From positions 1,116,001 through 1,180,000 of the forward strand of contig CAVYPR010000001.1 in assembly GCA_963770505.1 (NCBI GenBank): a DNA stretch of 64,000 bases, given 5' to 3'. The position numbers were made by a program, and so were the translations under genes. This document shows, in pieces, positions 7,975-16,788 of the stretch. Position 1 is the stretch's first letter. Each line of letters begins with the position of its first letter. The stretch is from CAVYPR01 sp963770505. GTDB lineage: Bacteria > Actinomycetota > Acidimicrobiia > Acidimicrobiales > RAAP-2. The notes below the pieces were generated by a model. The model did not search any database and was not told the origin of the DNA. It saw nothing but the letters and a program-made list of their open reading frames with translations.

Positions 7975-9807
7975 ATGAACGAGACACAGGACCACACCTC
8001 CGAGCACGGAGCGACCGCAGGGGCCGCCGGCGCCGAGCCCGCCGCCTCCGAGTCCGCCGCCCCGGTCGCCGGGTCGGGCTCCGAGCCCGAGGTGGCCGAG
8101 GCCGGCCGCACCCCGGCCAGTGACGCGTGGATCGCCCCCGAGCCGGCGGCCGGGGCGGCCGACCCGACCCCTCCGGCCGGGTCCGTGCCGCTCGACCCGA
8201 CCCCTCCGGCCGGGTCCGTGCCATTTGACCCGACCCCCGCCGCCGAGCCGACGGTGCCGGGCGGGTGGCCGGGGGGCGACCCGGCGACGGCCCCCGGCTG
8301 GCCGGGTGGCCCCGCCACCCCTCCGGGCGCGTGGAGCGCGTCGCCGGCCGCACCGGGCGGATGGCCCGCCGGGGCCCCCACCACTCCGGGCGGCTGGCCC
8401 GGTGCGGGGTGGACCCCGCCGGCCAGCGGCTGGACACCGAGCGGGTCGGGCTGGCAGCCGCCGGGAATGGGCTGGACCCCGCCCCCGGGGGGATGGGTCC
8501 CCCCCGGCCAAAGCTGGGCGCAGCCCGTCCCTCCCCAGCCGCACCGACGCAAGAACCACCTGACGGCGGTCGTCGTGGCCGTGGCGCTGGTGGCCCTCCT
8601 CGTCGGCGCCGGCGCCGTGGGGTATGTCGTGCGCTCCCCCAGCCCGGCTCCGGTGGCCAGCCGGACCATCCCGCGGGCGGGGACATTCCCCTTCGGCGGG
8701 AGGACAACGACAACCACAACATCGGGCTCGTCGTCGTCGGGTGGCTCGAACTCCTCGGCCTCGGGCAGCCCGTCGGACACCGCGGCCATCGCCGCCGAGG
8801 TCGACCCCGGACTGGTCGACATCAACACCACGCTCAAGGCTGAGAACGAGGAGGCGGCCGGCACCGGCCAGGTCCTCACCTCCGACGGGGAGGTGCTCAC
8901 CAACAACCACGTGATCGAGGGGGCCACAACAATCTCGGTCACCGACATCGGCAACGGGAAGACCTACTCGGCCACCGTGGTCGGCTACGACCGCACCGAG
9001 GACGTGGCGGTCATCCAACTGAAGGACGCCTCAGGTCTCAAGACCGTGTCCATCGGCAACTCCTCGGACGTGGCCAAGGGCGAGGGCGTGGTCGGCCTCG
9101 GAAACGCCGGCGGCGTGGGTGGAACCCCCAGCGTGGCCGGCGGCTCCATCACCGCCCTGGGACAGTCGATCACCGCCAGCGACGCGGGCGACGGCACCTC
9201 GGAGAAGCTGACCAACCTCATCCAGACCAACTGCGACATCCAGCCCGGTGACTCGGGCGGTCCGCTGGTCAACACCTCGGGCAAGGTCATCGCCATGGAC
9301 ACGGCCGCCTCCGGATCGTCGGGGGGCGGGTTCTCCTTCCGCACCCAGACAGGTCAGACAGCGTCCAGCCAGGGCTTCTCGATCCCCATCAACGAGGCCA
9401 TCACACTGGCCAAGAAGATCGAGGCCGGGGACTCCTCGACAACGATCCACATCGGCAAGACGGCGTTCATCGGGATCGAGGTCTCCAACACAGGCTCGTC
9501 CAGCAGTTCGACTGGGGGCGGCGGCTTCAACTTCACAACCGGCGCCACAACAGCCACACCCGGCACCTCCACAACCAAGGGCGCCCACGTGGCCGGCACC
9601 GTCCCCAACGAGCCGGCGGACCAGGCCGGACTGGTCAAGGGTGACGTGATCACCGCCATCAACGGCAAGAGCGTCACATCGGCCACAGCGCTCACGTCCC
9701 TCCTCGAGCTCTACCACCCGGGCAACACGATCAAGCTGACCTGGGTCACCGCATCGGGACAGAAGCAGTCGGCGACAGTCACGCTGGCCACAGGCCCGTC
9801 GGCCTAG
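7975..9807 (+). CDS. Membrane-anchored HtrA/DegP-like serine protease with PDZ domain
   Basis: A quality-control protease displayed outside the membrane. ATG 7975 is preceded by AAAGGA at good spacing, preferred to ATG 7942. Order of parts: a cytoplasmic N-terminus of about 195 residues rich in Pro, Gly and Trp with repeats (GGWPxG, DPTPPAGSVP twice); one membrane helix (about residues 200-222); a Thr/Ser linker; a trypsin-like domain with triad His312 (TNNHV), Asp343 (TEDVAVI) and Ser427 (GDSGGP); then a PDZ domain (GTVPNEPADQAGLVKGDVI). The exported part has at least 20 ACA threonine codons, whereas the cytoplasmic part has one. The Trp/Pro/Gly repeats suggest a docking segment, which is inference. 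Confidence 0.9.
   Translation: MNETQDHTSEHGATAGAAGAEPAASESAAPVAGSGSEPEVAEAGRTPASDAWIAPEPAAGAADPTPPAGSVPLDPTPPAGSVPFDPTPAAEPTVPGGWPGGDPATAPGWPGGPATPPGAWSASPAAPGGWPAGAPTTPGGWPGAGWTPPASGWTPSGSGWQPPGMGWTPPPGGWVPPGQSWAQPVPPQPHRRKNHLTAVVVAVALVALLVGAGAVGYVVRSPSPAPVASRTIPRAGTFPFGGRTTTTTTSGSSSSGGSNSSASGSPSDTAAIAAEVDPGLVDINTTLKAENEEAAGTGQVLTSDGEVLTNNHVIEGATTISVTDIGNGKTYSATVVGYDRTEDVAVIQLKDASGLKTVSIGNSSDVAKGEGVVGLGNAGGVGGTPSVAGGSITALGQSITASDAGDGTSEKLTNLIQTNCDIQPGDSGGPLVNTSGKVIAMDTAASGSSGGGFSFRTQTGQTASSQGFSIPINEAITLAKKIEAGDSSTTIHIGKTAFIGIEVSNTGSSSSSTGGGGFNFTTGATTATPGTSTTKGAHVAGTVPNEPADQAGLVKGDVITAINGKSVTSATALTSLLELYHPGNTIKLTWVTASGQKQSATVTLATGPSA
8161..8226 (+). repeat. 33-bp tandem duplication inside the HtrA-like gene
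   Basis: Two 33-bp copies (8161-8193 and 8194-8226) differ only in their last few bases and encode DPTPPAGSVPL and DPTPPAGSVPF. A third partial copy follows. The period is a multiple of three, so copy changes would lengthen the cytoplasmic tail without breaking the frame. Confidence 0.9.
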
Positions 9808-9835
9808 GCCAACGGCCAACGGCCTACGGCCAACG
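9808..9835. repeat. Four copies of a 7-bp unit after the protease stop
   Basis: GCCAACG occurs at 9808-9814, 9815-9821 and 9829-9835, with GCCTACG at 9822-9828. It begins directly after the stop codon and fills most of the 73-base gap. It does not form an obvious terminator hairpin. Confidence 0.85.
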
Positions 9836-9880
9836 GCCACCAGCTTGCGGCGTGGGGCCGCCGGGGACGACACTCCGTAC

Positions 9881-10582
9881 ATGACGGAGATCGAGACCCC
9901 CGGCGGCCCCATGCCAATTTTCGAGGCCGAACCCGACGGCGAGCCCCGCGGGGCGGTGGTGGTGGTGCAGGAGGCCTTCGGCGTCACCTCCCACATCGAG
10001 ACGATCGCCCGACGGCTGGCCCGGGAGGGCTACCACGCCGTGGCCCCGGCCCTCTTCCACCGCCAGGGGTCGCCGGTCCTCTCCTACGAGGACTTCGCGG
10101 CGGTCATGCCGGTGATGGGCGAGCTGACCGAGGGCGGCATCCGGGAGGACCTCGAGGCGACGCTCGGCCACCTCGAGGGGGCGGGCTTCGGCCCGGGGCG
10201 CACCGGGATCGTCGGGTTCTGCATGGGCGGCAGCGTCACCCTCTACGCCGCCACCCTCCGGCCCCTCGGCGCCGCCGTCACCTTCTACGGCGGCGGGGTG
10301 ACGCAGGGGCGGTTCGGCTTCCCGCCCCTCCTCGAGCTGGCCCCCGGCCTGCAGACCCCCTGGCTCGGCCTCTACGGCGACCTGGACCAGTCCATCCCGC
10401 CCGACGCCGTCGAGCAGCTGCGCCAGGCGGCGGCCTCCTCGGCGGTCGAGACCGAGGTAGTGCGCTACGCCGACGCCGACCACGGCTTCAACTGCGACGA
10501 CCGGCCCGCGGCCTTCAACCCTTCCGCCGCGGCGCAGGCCTGGGCCCGCACCCTCGAGTGGTTCGGACGCCACCTGGCCTGA
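9881..10582 (+). CDS. Dienelactone hydrolase family protein
   Basis: This alpha/beta hydrolase of 233 residues has the cysteine nucleophile of dienelactone hydrolases in GFCMGG (Cys114), an N-terminal VVVVQEAFGVTSHI segment carrying the Glu that interacts with the Cys, an acid in YGDLDQSIP, and the catalytic His in ADADHGFNCDDRP. Carboxymethylenebutenolidase is the reference activity, but many relatives act on other esters or lactones. It is cytoplasmic. ATG 9881 is chosen because it aligns with family N-termini (MTEIETPGGPM); an upstream GTG/ATG extension is poorly supported. It sits 60 bases before a P450 in the same direction, so both could serve a breakdown pathway. Confidence 0.88.
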   Translation: MTEIETPGGPMPIFEAEPDGEPRGAVVVVQEAFGVTSHIETIARRLAREGYHAVAPALFHRQGSPVLSYEDFAAVMPVMGELTEGGIREDLEATLGHLEGAGFGPGRTGIVGFCMGGSVTLYAATLRPLGAAVTFYGGGVTQGRFGFPPLLELAPGLQTPWLGLYGDLDQSIPPDAVEQLRQAAASSAVETEVVRYADADHGFNCDDRPAAFNPSAAAQAWARTLEWFGRHLA

Positions 10583-10641
10583 GCCCTGTGCCCGCACCCG
10601 GTCACCGGTAACGTGGGCGCAGTCGCATCCGGAGGGCCCAG

Positions 10642-11874
10642 ATGACCACCAGCGCCACCGACGAGGAGCACTACGACCCGTTCGCGGCCTTCGACGACAT
10701 CGTCGGCGGCAACGACCGCAACCCGTACCCGATGTTCGCCGAGCGCCGGCGCGACACCCCGGTCTGGCGGGGCACCGTGGTCAATCCCGACCTGCGCCCG
10801 CCGGGTGAGCCCAACGAATGGGTCACCTTCCGTTACGACGACTGTTCGCGGGTCCTGCGCGACGCCACGACCTTCAGCTCGGCCGGCTACGACTCGACCA
10901 TCGGCATGGTCATGGGCCACATGCTGCTCGGCATGGACGACCCCGAGCACCGGCGGCACCGCAGCCTCGTGACGGGGGCGTTCCGTGAGCGCTCGCTGGC
11001 CCGCTGGGAGCCCGAGTTCATCGCCCCGATCTGCCACGAGCTGATCGACCGGTTCGCCCAGAGGGGCCACGCCGACCTCGTGCCCGAGCTCACCTTCGAG
11101 CTCCCGGTGCGGGTCATCGCCCGGATCCTGGGCCTGCCCGACGAGGACTTCGCGCAGTTCCAGCGGTGGTCGATCGAGCTGGTCGGCATGGCCGCCGACA
11201 TCGGGCGGGGTCTGGCCGCCTCGGCCAGCCTGCGCGACTACTTCGCCGGCATCGTGGCCGCCCGACGCCGCCACCCACGCGACGACGTCATCAGCGACCT
11301 GGTGACCGCCGAGATCGACGGCGAGCAGCTGGACGACGAGGCGATCTACTCCTTCCTGCGGCTCCTCCTGCCCGCCGGGGCCGAGACCACCTACCGCTCC
11401 ACCGGCAACCTCCTCTTCCTCCTCCTCACCCACCCCGTCCAGCTCGAGGCGGTGACCGCCGACCGCTCGCTGCTCCCCCAGGCCGTCGAGGAGAGCCTGC
11501 GGCTGGAACCGCCGCTGGTCTCCATCGCCCGCACGGCCACCTGCGAGGTCGAGCTCAGCGGGGTGACGGTCCCCGCCGGGGCCACGGTCACCCCGTGCCT
11601 GGGCTCGGCCAACCACGACGAGACCCGCTGGGAGGACCCCGACCGCTTCGACATCTTCCGGCCGCCCGTGCCCCACCTCTCCTTCGCCCACGGCCCCCAC
11701 ATGTGCCTGGGGATGCACCTGGCCCGGCTCGAGACCCGGGTGCTGGTCGACGTCGTCATCGACCGCCTGCGGGGGCTGCGCCTCGACCCCGGCCGGGGTG
11801 ACCCGCACATCAGGGGGCTGGCCCTGCGCTCCCCCACCTCGGTGCCGGTGCGGTTCGACCCGGCTCCGTCGTAG
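10642..11874 (+). CDS. Cytochrome P450
   Basis: This bacterial soluble P450 of 410 residues inserts one oxygen atom from O2 into an organic substrate using electrons from a ferredoxin partner. Motifs: I-helix AGAETTYRS (about residue 250; the usual acid-alcohol pair is shifted to E-T-T), ExxR as EESLR, and the heme loop FAHGPHMCLG with Cys355 as the heme ligand. MDDPEHRRHR is the conserved C-helix segment. GGAGGG lies well placed before ATG 10642, and TAACGT about 30 bases upstream may be the -10. No ferredoxin gene is adjacent. The substrate cannot be inferred. Confidence 0.93.
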   Translation: MTTSATDEEHYDPFAAFDDIVGGNDRNPYPMFAERRRDTPVWRGTVVNPDLRPPGEPNEWVTFRYDDCSRVLRDATTFSSAGYDSTIGMVMGHMLLGMDDPEHRRHRSLVTGAFRERSLARWEPEFIAPICHELIDRFAQRGHADLVPELTFELPVRVIARILGLPDEDFAQFQRWSIELVGMAADIGRGLAASASLRDYFAGIVAARRRHPRDDVISDLVTAEIDGEQLDDEAIYSFLRLLLPAGAETTYRSTGNLLFLLLTHPVQLEAVTADRSLLPQAVEESLRLEPPLVSIARTATCEVELSGVTVPAGATVTPCLGSANHDETRWEDPDRFDIFRPPVPHLSFAHGPHMCLGMHLARLETRVLVDVVIDRLRGLRLDPGRGDPHIRGLALRSPTSVPVRFDPAPS

Positions 11875-11882
11875 CGGTCGGC

Positions 11883-13082
11883 CTAGCTGCGGGGCACGTC
11901 CTTCCAGGCCACGCCCTTGTCGGGCCGCGGCTCGCCCGGCAGGCCGAGCATCCGCTCGCCCAAGATGTTACGCATCACCTCGGACGTCCCGCCCTCGATC
12001 GAGTTGGCCCGGGCCCGCAGGAACGCCTTGTGCAGGTCCGAGGTGCCGAACGAGACCCCCTCGGGGCGGACCTTGGGGTAGTCCGAGCTGTGGAGCATGC
12101 CCTCTGCCCCCATGAGGTCCACGCACAGCTCGTAGACGCGCTTGTTCTCCTCGGCGAAGGCCAGCTTGGCCACCGACCCCTCGGGGCCCGGCGTCCCCAC
12201 CCGGCGGGCCTGGGCGGCGCGCTGGTTGGTGAGACGCGCCACCTCGCAGCGCACCCACGACGACATCAGGCGGTCCTGCAGGGCGCCGCCCTGCAGGCGG
12301 TCCCTCCCCTGCCAGCGCTCCCGCCACAGCGCCACGGCCTCGGCGATCGGCCCGTCCCCACGCCGGCCGATCCCGCCGCCGATGGCCACCCGCTCGTTCA
12401 TGAGCGTGGTCACGGCCACGTTCCACCCCTCGCCCACGCCCCCCAGGCGGCACTCGTCGGGGAGGTGGACGTCGGTGAAGAACACCTCGTTGAACTCGGC
12501 CTCGCCGGTGATCTGGTAGAGGGGGCGGACCTCGACCCCGGGCGCGTGCATATCGACCAGGAAGCAGGTGATGCCGCGGTGCTTGGGCACGTCGGGGTCG
12601 GTGCGGGCGAGGAGGAGCCCGAAGCTCGCCAGGTGGGCCACCGTGGTCCAGACCTTCTGGCCGTTGAGCACCCACTCGTCGCCGTCGGGCACGCACCGGG
12701 TGGCCAGGCTGGCCACGTCCGAGCCCGCCCCGGGCTCGCTGAACAGCTGGCACCAGATCTCCTCGCAGGTGAACAGCGGCCGCAGATAGCGCTGCTGCTG
12801 GGCCGGGGTGCCGTGGGCCACCACGGTGGGCGCCACCATGCCCAGCCCGATGAGGTTCTTGCCCGAGGGGAACGGGGCCCCCGCCTCCCGTAGGCGCGCC
12901 CCGATCCTCGACTGCAGGCCCGGGCCCAGCCCCAGCCCGCCGCAGCCCTCGGGGAAGTGCACCCAGGCCAACCCCCGGTCGAACTGGGCCCCGAGGAACG
13001 CCGCGGCGTCGCTGGAGGCGGGCGGGTGGGCCGCCAGGAGGTCGTCCACCGCCGCGTCCACGACCTCGGCGTCGGTGGCCAT
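11883..13082 (-). CDS. Acyl-CoA dehydrogenase
   Basis: This FAD enzyme oxidises acyl-CoA thioesters to the enoyl form. The 399-residue protein shows QLFSEPGAGSDVASL (FAD and substrate region), LNGQKVWTTVAHLA, the ARTDPDVPKHRGITCFLVDM block and the C-terminal NSIEGGTSEVMRNILGERMLG. It looks like the long-chain or FadE-type branch used in fatty acid or steroid side-chain breakdown. ATG 13082 shares one base with the stop of the KdpD-like gene upstream (TGATG), so it is probably translated by re-initiation after that gene. A functional link between potassium sensing and acyl-CoA oxidation is not obvious. Its 3' end lies 8 bases from the convergent P450. Confidence 0.9.
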   Translation of the reverse strand: MATDAEVVDAAVDDLLAAHPPASSDAAAFLGAQFDRGLAWVHFPEGCGGLGLGPGLQSRIGARLREAGAPFPSGKNLIGLGMVAPTVVAHGTPAQQQRYLRPLFTCEEIWCQLFSEPGAGSDVASLATRCVPDGDEWVLNGQKVWTTVAHLASFGLLLARTDPDVPKHRGITCFLVDMHAPGVEVRPLYQITGEAEFNEVFFTDVHLPDECRLGGVGEGWNVAVTTLMNERVAIGGGIGRRGDGPIAEAVALWRERWQGRDRLQGGALQDRLMSSWVRCEVARLTNQRAAQARRVGTPGPEGSVAKLAFAEENKRVYELCVDLMGAEGMLHSSDYPKVRPEGVSFGTSDLHKAFLRARANSIEGGTSEVMRNILGERMLGLPGEPRPDKGVAWKDVPRS

Positions 13083-14266
13083 CAGCCGTGGTCCTCCTTG
13101 TCCTCGACCGCCTCCCGGCCGGCTTCGCGCCGGGCGATCACGTGGACGTCGATCCCCGACTCGGCGGCGAAGCGCAGGATCTTGCGCACGACCGAGCCGC
13201 GGGTGAGCTCCTCCCAGCGGGTCCTGCGACTGGCCCCGACCACGATCTGGGTGACCTGGTGCTCGCGGGCGAACTCGACGACCGTTCGGGCCGGGTCCTC
13301 CCCGGCGACCTCCTGCCAGGTGCCCCCGACGTCGGCGACGAGGGCCTGCACCGCCTTGAGGGCGGGCGACGTCGACTGCCCTCCGTCGTTCTGGCGCACG
13401 TGGAGCACGTGGAGGTCGCCCTTCACCCTCTTGGCCATGCGGGCCGCCCGGCGCACCACCCCCTCGCTCCCCGGGGCCCCGGTGATGGCCACCATGATCC
13501 GCTCGGCCGTGTCCCACACCGCCCCGGGCTGCTGGGTGGCCAGGTAGCGCAGGAGCTCCTCGTCGGTCTCGTCGGCCACGAACCGCAGCGCCAGCTCGCG
13601 CAGGGCCACCAGGTTCTGGGTCTTGAAGAACCCCGACAGGGCATGGGGCACCTTGTCGGCCGGGTAGATGTTGCCGTGCAGCATGCGGCGGCGCAGCTGG
13701 TCGGCCGAAGAGTCGATGAGCTCGAGCTGGTCGGCCTTGCGCACCACCCAGTCGGGGACCCGCTCGCGGATCTGCACGCCGGTGATCTCCTCCACCGCGT
13801 CGGCCAGGCTCTCGAGGTGCTGGATGTTGACCGTGCTCACCACGGCGATGCCCGCCTCCAACAGCTCGAGGACGTCCTGCCACCGCTTCTCGTGGCGGCC
13901 CGAGCCCGGCACGTTGGTGTGGGCCAGCTCGTCGACCAGCACCACCTCGGGGCGCCGGGCCAGCACCGCCTCGGTGTCCATCTCGTCGAAGGCGGCCCCG
14001 CGGTACTCGACCACCTTGCGGGGCACGGCGGGGAGGTCGCGGATCAGCTCGGCGGTGTGCGGGCGGCCGTGGGTCTCGACGAAGCCGATGACCACGTCGG
14101 TGCCGCGCTGGTGGCGGCGCCAGCCCTCGTCCAGCATGGCGCAGGTCTTGCCCACCCCGGCGGCCGAGCCCAGATAGATCCGGAAGCGGCCGGCCGGGCG
14201 GACACTCTGGGCCGACTCCTCGTCAACCTGGGCGGCTTCGGGCACGGCCCCATTCTGCCGGAACAC
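13082..14266 (-). CDS. KdpD N-terminal sensor half with USP domain (separate gene)
   Basis: Residues 25-235 are the KdpD domain found at the N-terminus of the potassium sensor kinase: Walker A GSAAGVGKT, then VVLVDELAHTNVPGSGRHEKRW and VSTVNIQHLESL. Residues 255-380 form a universal-stress-protein domain (VAITGAPGSEGVVRR, TQIVVGASRRTRWEEL), as in normal KdpD. The protein stops at 394 residues, before any membrane segment or kinase domain. Those parts are encoded by the divergent gene starting at 14295. So KdpD is split into two proteins read in opposite directions from a 28-base gap. GTG 14266 is the likely start; GTG 14245 is an alternative. Stand-alone KdpD-N/USP proteins are known elsewhere. 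Confidence 0.88.
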   Translation of the reverse strand: MFRQNGAVPEAAQVDEESAQSVRPAGRFRIYLGSAAGVGKTCAMLDEGWRRHQRGTDVVIGFVETHGRPHTAELIRDLPAVPRKVVEYRGAAFDEMDTEAVLARRPEVVLVDELAHTNVPGSGRHEKRWQDVLELLEAGIAVVSTVNIQHLESLADAVEEITGVQIRERVPDWVVRKADQLELIDSSADQLRRRMLHGNIYPADKVPHALSGFFKTQNLVALRELALRFVADETDEELLRYLATQQPGAVWDTAERIMVAITGAPGSEGVVRRAARMAKRVKGDLHVLHVRQNDGGQSTSPALKAVQALVADVGGTWQEVAGEDPARTVVEFAREHQVTQIVVGASRRTRWEELTRGSVVRKILRFAAESGIDVHVIARREAGREAVEDKEDHG

Positions 14267-14279
14267 CGGCGCAGGGACC

Positions 14280-14285
14280 TACACT
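14280..14285 (+). promoter_or_regulatory. Putative -10 element for the KdpD C-terminal half
   Basis: TACACT ends nine bases before GTG 14295, within the 28-base gap between the two divergent KdpD halves, so both promoters must overlap. Confidence 0.35.
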
Positions 14286-14294
14286 CGCCCAGGG

Positions 14295-15782
14295 GTGGCA
14301 CACCGAGAGAGCTGGTACGTGAGGCGGGCGGTTGCCGGCGGGCTGGTCGCCCTGGTGGGCGTCGCCGCCTGTACGGCGGCGATGGTCCCCCTCCGCGACC
14401 ACCTCTCACTGGCCACGCCGGCCCTGGTGCTGGTGGTGCCGGTGGTGGCCGGCACCGTGGTGGGCGGCTTCGGGGCCGGGCTGGTGGCCGTGGCCGCCGG
14501 CTTCTTGGCCTACGACTTCTTCTTCATCCCCCCCTACGGCACCCTGGCCGTCGGCGCCGCCGAGGACTGGACGGCCCTGGTCGTCTACGCCGTGGTGGTC
14601 CTCTTGGTGTCGGTGCTGGTCGACACCTTGCGGCGGGCCCGCTCCGAAGCGCGACGACGGGAGGAGGACACCCGGCGGGTCTACCTCCTCTCCGAACTGC
14701 TCATCGGCGACCAGCACCTCGACGAGCTGCTGACCGTGCTCGTGACCACCATCCGACAGGCCTTCGACGCCCGCTGGGCGGCGGTCCTCCTTCCCGACGG
14801 CGACCGGCTGCGGGTGGCCGCCACCTCGGGGGAGCCGCTCGCCGACGAGGAGCTCGAGAGCCTGCTGCCGGCATCGGGGCGGACCGAACGCCTGCACGAC
14901 GCCTCGACCGGCGTGGTCCGCGTCGTGCTCACCGCCCTGGGCCGACCGGTGGGCCTGGTGGCCATGGCCGGACCGCCGCTCGACCCCCACGGCTGGGAGC
15001 TCCTCACCATCTACGCCAACCAGGCCGCCCTCGCTCTGGAGCGGAGCCGCCTGCGCGAGCAGGTGGTCCGGGCCGAGCTGCTCGAGGAGGTCGACCGCTG
15101 GCGGGACGCGCTCATGGGCGCCGTCTCCCATGACCTGCGGACCCCCCTGGCCTCGGTCAAGTCGGCGGTGACCGCCCTGCGCCGGTCGGGGCCCGAGCTG
15201 AGCGCGGCCGACCGCGACGAGCTGCTCGGGCTCATCGAGGACCAGTCCGACGCCCTGGAGCGGCTGGTGACCAACCTCTTGGACATGACCCGCATCCAAG
15301 CGGGCACCCTCGACCTGCGGCGGGAGATCACCCCGGTGGCCGAGGTGGTCGAGGGAGCCGTGCGCATGCTCGGGGCGGACCAGGTCGTCACCGAGGTGCC
15401 GGCCGACCTGCCCCCGGTCGACGTCGACCAACTGCTCATGCAGCAGGTCCTGGCCAACCTCCTGGACAACGCGCTGCGCCACTCCCCCGATGCCGAGCCG
15501 GTGCGGGTGTCGGCCGCGGTGCGCGGGGCGGTGGTCGAGCTGGTGGTCGAGGACCGCGGGCCGGGGGTGCCGGTGGCCGAGCGCGAGCTCGTCTTCCAGA
15601 TGTTCAACCGGGCCAGCGCCGGTGGCCGGGCCGGCCTGGGACTCACCATCGCCAAAGCCTTCGTCGAGGCCCACGGGCAGACCATCCGGGTGGAGGACGC
15701 CCCCGGCGGCGGGGCCCGATTCGTGGTCACCATGCCTGCGGCCCCCCCACCGGTGGCCACAGGGCCGGCGCGCGCCGCCTGA
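14295..15782 (+). CDS. kdpD: Sensor histidine kinase, KdpD C-terminal half
   Basis: The 495-residue protein starts with three or four tightly packed membrane helices of the KdpD DUF4118 type (FLAYDFFFIPPYGTLAV is the signature). A GAF-like region follows (about 125-250), then a HisKA domain with AVSHDLRTPLASVKS (phospho-His in SHDLRTP) and a HATPase domain with the N box LLDNALRHSP, VEDRGPGVP and GLGLTIAKAF. It lacks the N-terminal KdpD/USP sensor part, which is the divergent gene ending at 14266. The response regulator KdpE starts two bases after this stop, so the kinase and regulator are one operon. It should control the kdp transport operon. GTG 14319 is an alternative start. Confidence 0.92.
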   Translation: MAHRESWYVRRAVAGGLVALVGVAACTAAMVPLRDHLSLATPALVLVVPVVAGTVVGGFGAGLVAVAAGFLAYDFFFIPPYGTLAVGAAEDWTALVVYAVVVLLVSVLVDTLRRARSEARRREEDTRRVYLLSELLIGDQHLDELLTVLVTTIRQAFDARWAAVLLPDGDRLRVAATSGEPLADEELESLLPASGRTERLHDASTGVVRVVLTALGRPVGLVAMAGPPLDPHGWELLTIYANQAALALERSRLREQVVRAELLEEVDRWRDALMGAVSHDLRTPLASVKSAVTALRRSGPELSAADRDELLGLIEDQSDALERLVTNLLDMTRIQAGTLDLRREITPVAEVVEGAVRMLGADQVVTEVPADLPPVDVDQLLMQQVLANLLDNALRHSPDAEPVRVSAAVRGAVVELVVEDRGPGVPVAERELVFQMFNRASAGGRAGLGLTIAKAFVEAHGQTIRVEDAPGGGARFVVTMPAAPPPVATGPARAA

Positions 15783-15783
15783 G

Positions 15784-16458
15784 ATGGCCCGCATCCTGGT
15801 GGTCGACGACGACCGCGCCCTGCTGCGGGCCCTCACCATCGCCCTGTCCTCGCGCGGCTACGACGTCGTCACGGCCCGCACCGGGTCCGACGGTGTCACC
15901 CAGGCGTCGCTCACGACCCCCGACGTCGTCGTGCTCGACCTCGGGCTCCCCGACCTCGACGGTGTCGAGGTCTGCCGGCGGATCCGCCAGTGGAGCCAGG
16001 TACCGGTCATCGTGCTCTCGGCCGCCGGCTCCGAGGACCGCAAGGTCTCAGCCCTCGACGCCGGGGCCGACGACTACATGACCAAGCCCTTCGGCATGGC
16101 CGAGCTGGAGGCCCGCCTTCGGGTAGCGCTGCGCCGGGCGGCCCGCACGGCCCCCGAGGAGCCGAGCGAGGTGGTGGTGGGGCGCATCGAGGTCGACCTG
16201 GTGCACCACATGGCGCGCCTCGACGGCCGGGACCTCGACCTCACCGGACGCGAGTTCGACCTTCTCGCCTACCTGGCCCGCCACGCCGGCAAGACCTGCA
16301 CCCACCAGATGATCCTTCGCGACGTGTGGGGATCGGCCTACTCCAACGAGGCCCACTACCTGCGCGTCTACGCCCACCGGCTCCGGCGCAAGCTCGGCGA
16401 CGCCGGCCACCTCCTGCGCACCCAGCCGGGCGTCGGCTACCAGCTAGTCGAGGAATGA
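15784..16458 (+). CDS. kdpE: KdpE-like response regulator (OmpR family)
   Basis: The receiver domain has the acid pair in VVDDDRALL, phospho-Asp in VVVLDLGLPDLDG and Lys in MTKPFGM. The C-terminal winged-helix DNA-binding domain (LDLTGREFDLLAYLARHAGKT, then HYLRVYAHRLRRKLG and GVGYQLVEE) matches KdpE closely, including the HYLRVY segment typical of KdpE. Length (224 aa) is normal. ATG 15784 follows the kinase stop by one base. Its last 15 bases overlap the end of the convergent OB-fold gene. Its likely target is the kdp operon promoter near 21.4 kb, where an 11-bp-spaced direct repeat is present. Confidence 0.93.
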   Translation: MARILVVDDDRALLRALTIALSSRGYDVVTARTGSDGVTQASLTTPDVVVLDLGLPDLDGVEVCRRIRQWSQVPVIVLSAAGSEDRKVSALDAGADDYMTKPFGMAELEARLRVALRRAARTAPEEPSEVVVGRIEVDLVHHMARLDGRDLDLTGREFDLLAYLARHAGKTCTHQMILRDVWGSAYSNEAHYLRVYAHRLRRKLGDAGHLLRTQPGVGYQLVEE

Positions 16459-16788
16459 GGTGATCGGGTTGAGCACGAGGTTGCGGCCGTGCTCGACCAG
16501 CACCGTCCCCTCCGCCGTGAGCGCCGTGCCGACGGCGATCCCCGGGACGGCCTCGCGTCCCAGCCACCGCAGGGTGATGGCCCCGGTGCCGTCGTCCAGC
16601 TCGGCCTCGAGGGAGGGCCGAGGGTCGGCCGGGCGGACCGGGCCCCCCAGGACCCGATGGTGACGGGCGGCCACCGAGGTCAGCGTGCCACTCAGCACCA
16701 CCCGCTGGCGGGGCCCCGCCTCGGACACCGTGCGGGCCACCGGCCGGCCACCCCAGTGCGTCGAGCCGCCGGGCAGCCACCCGCTCAC
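16444..16788 (-). CDS. OB-fold nucleic-acid-binding-like protein at end of the kdp operon
   Basis: A 114-residue protein with the feel of a single OB-fold domain: VVLSGTLTSVAAR, then a strand with DPRPSLEAELDDGTGAITLRWLGR, and TALTAEGTVLVEHGRNLVLNPI. Actinobacteria often carry a gene of this type next to potassium transport or RecG-like genes; its role there is unknown. GTG 16788 overlaps the kdpC stop by four bases (GTGA), so it is the last cistron of the kdp operon. Its stop overlaps the end of kdpE by 15 bases on the other strand. I would not claim DNA binding without a structure model. Confidence 0.7.
   Translation of the reverse strand: MSGWLPGGSTHWGGRPVARTVSEAGPRQRVVLSGTLTSVAARHHRVLGGPVRPADPRPSLEAELDDGTGAITLRWLGREAVPGIAVGTALTAEGTVLVEHGRNLVLNPITSFLD

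Noticed and set aside
11883..13883. A 666-codon version of the acyl-CoA dehydrogenase
   Set aside because: The extra 267 codons overlap the KdpD sensor gene in another frame. The TGATG junction fixes the start at 13082.
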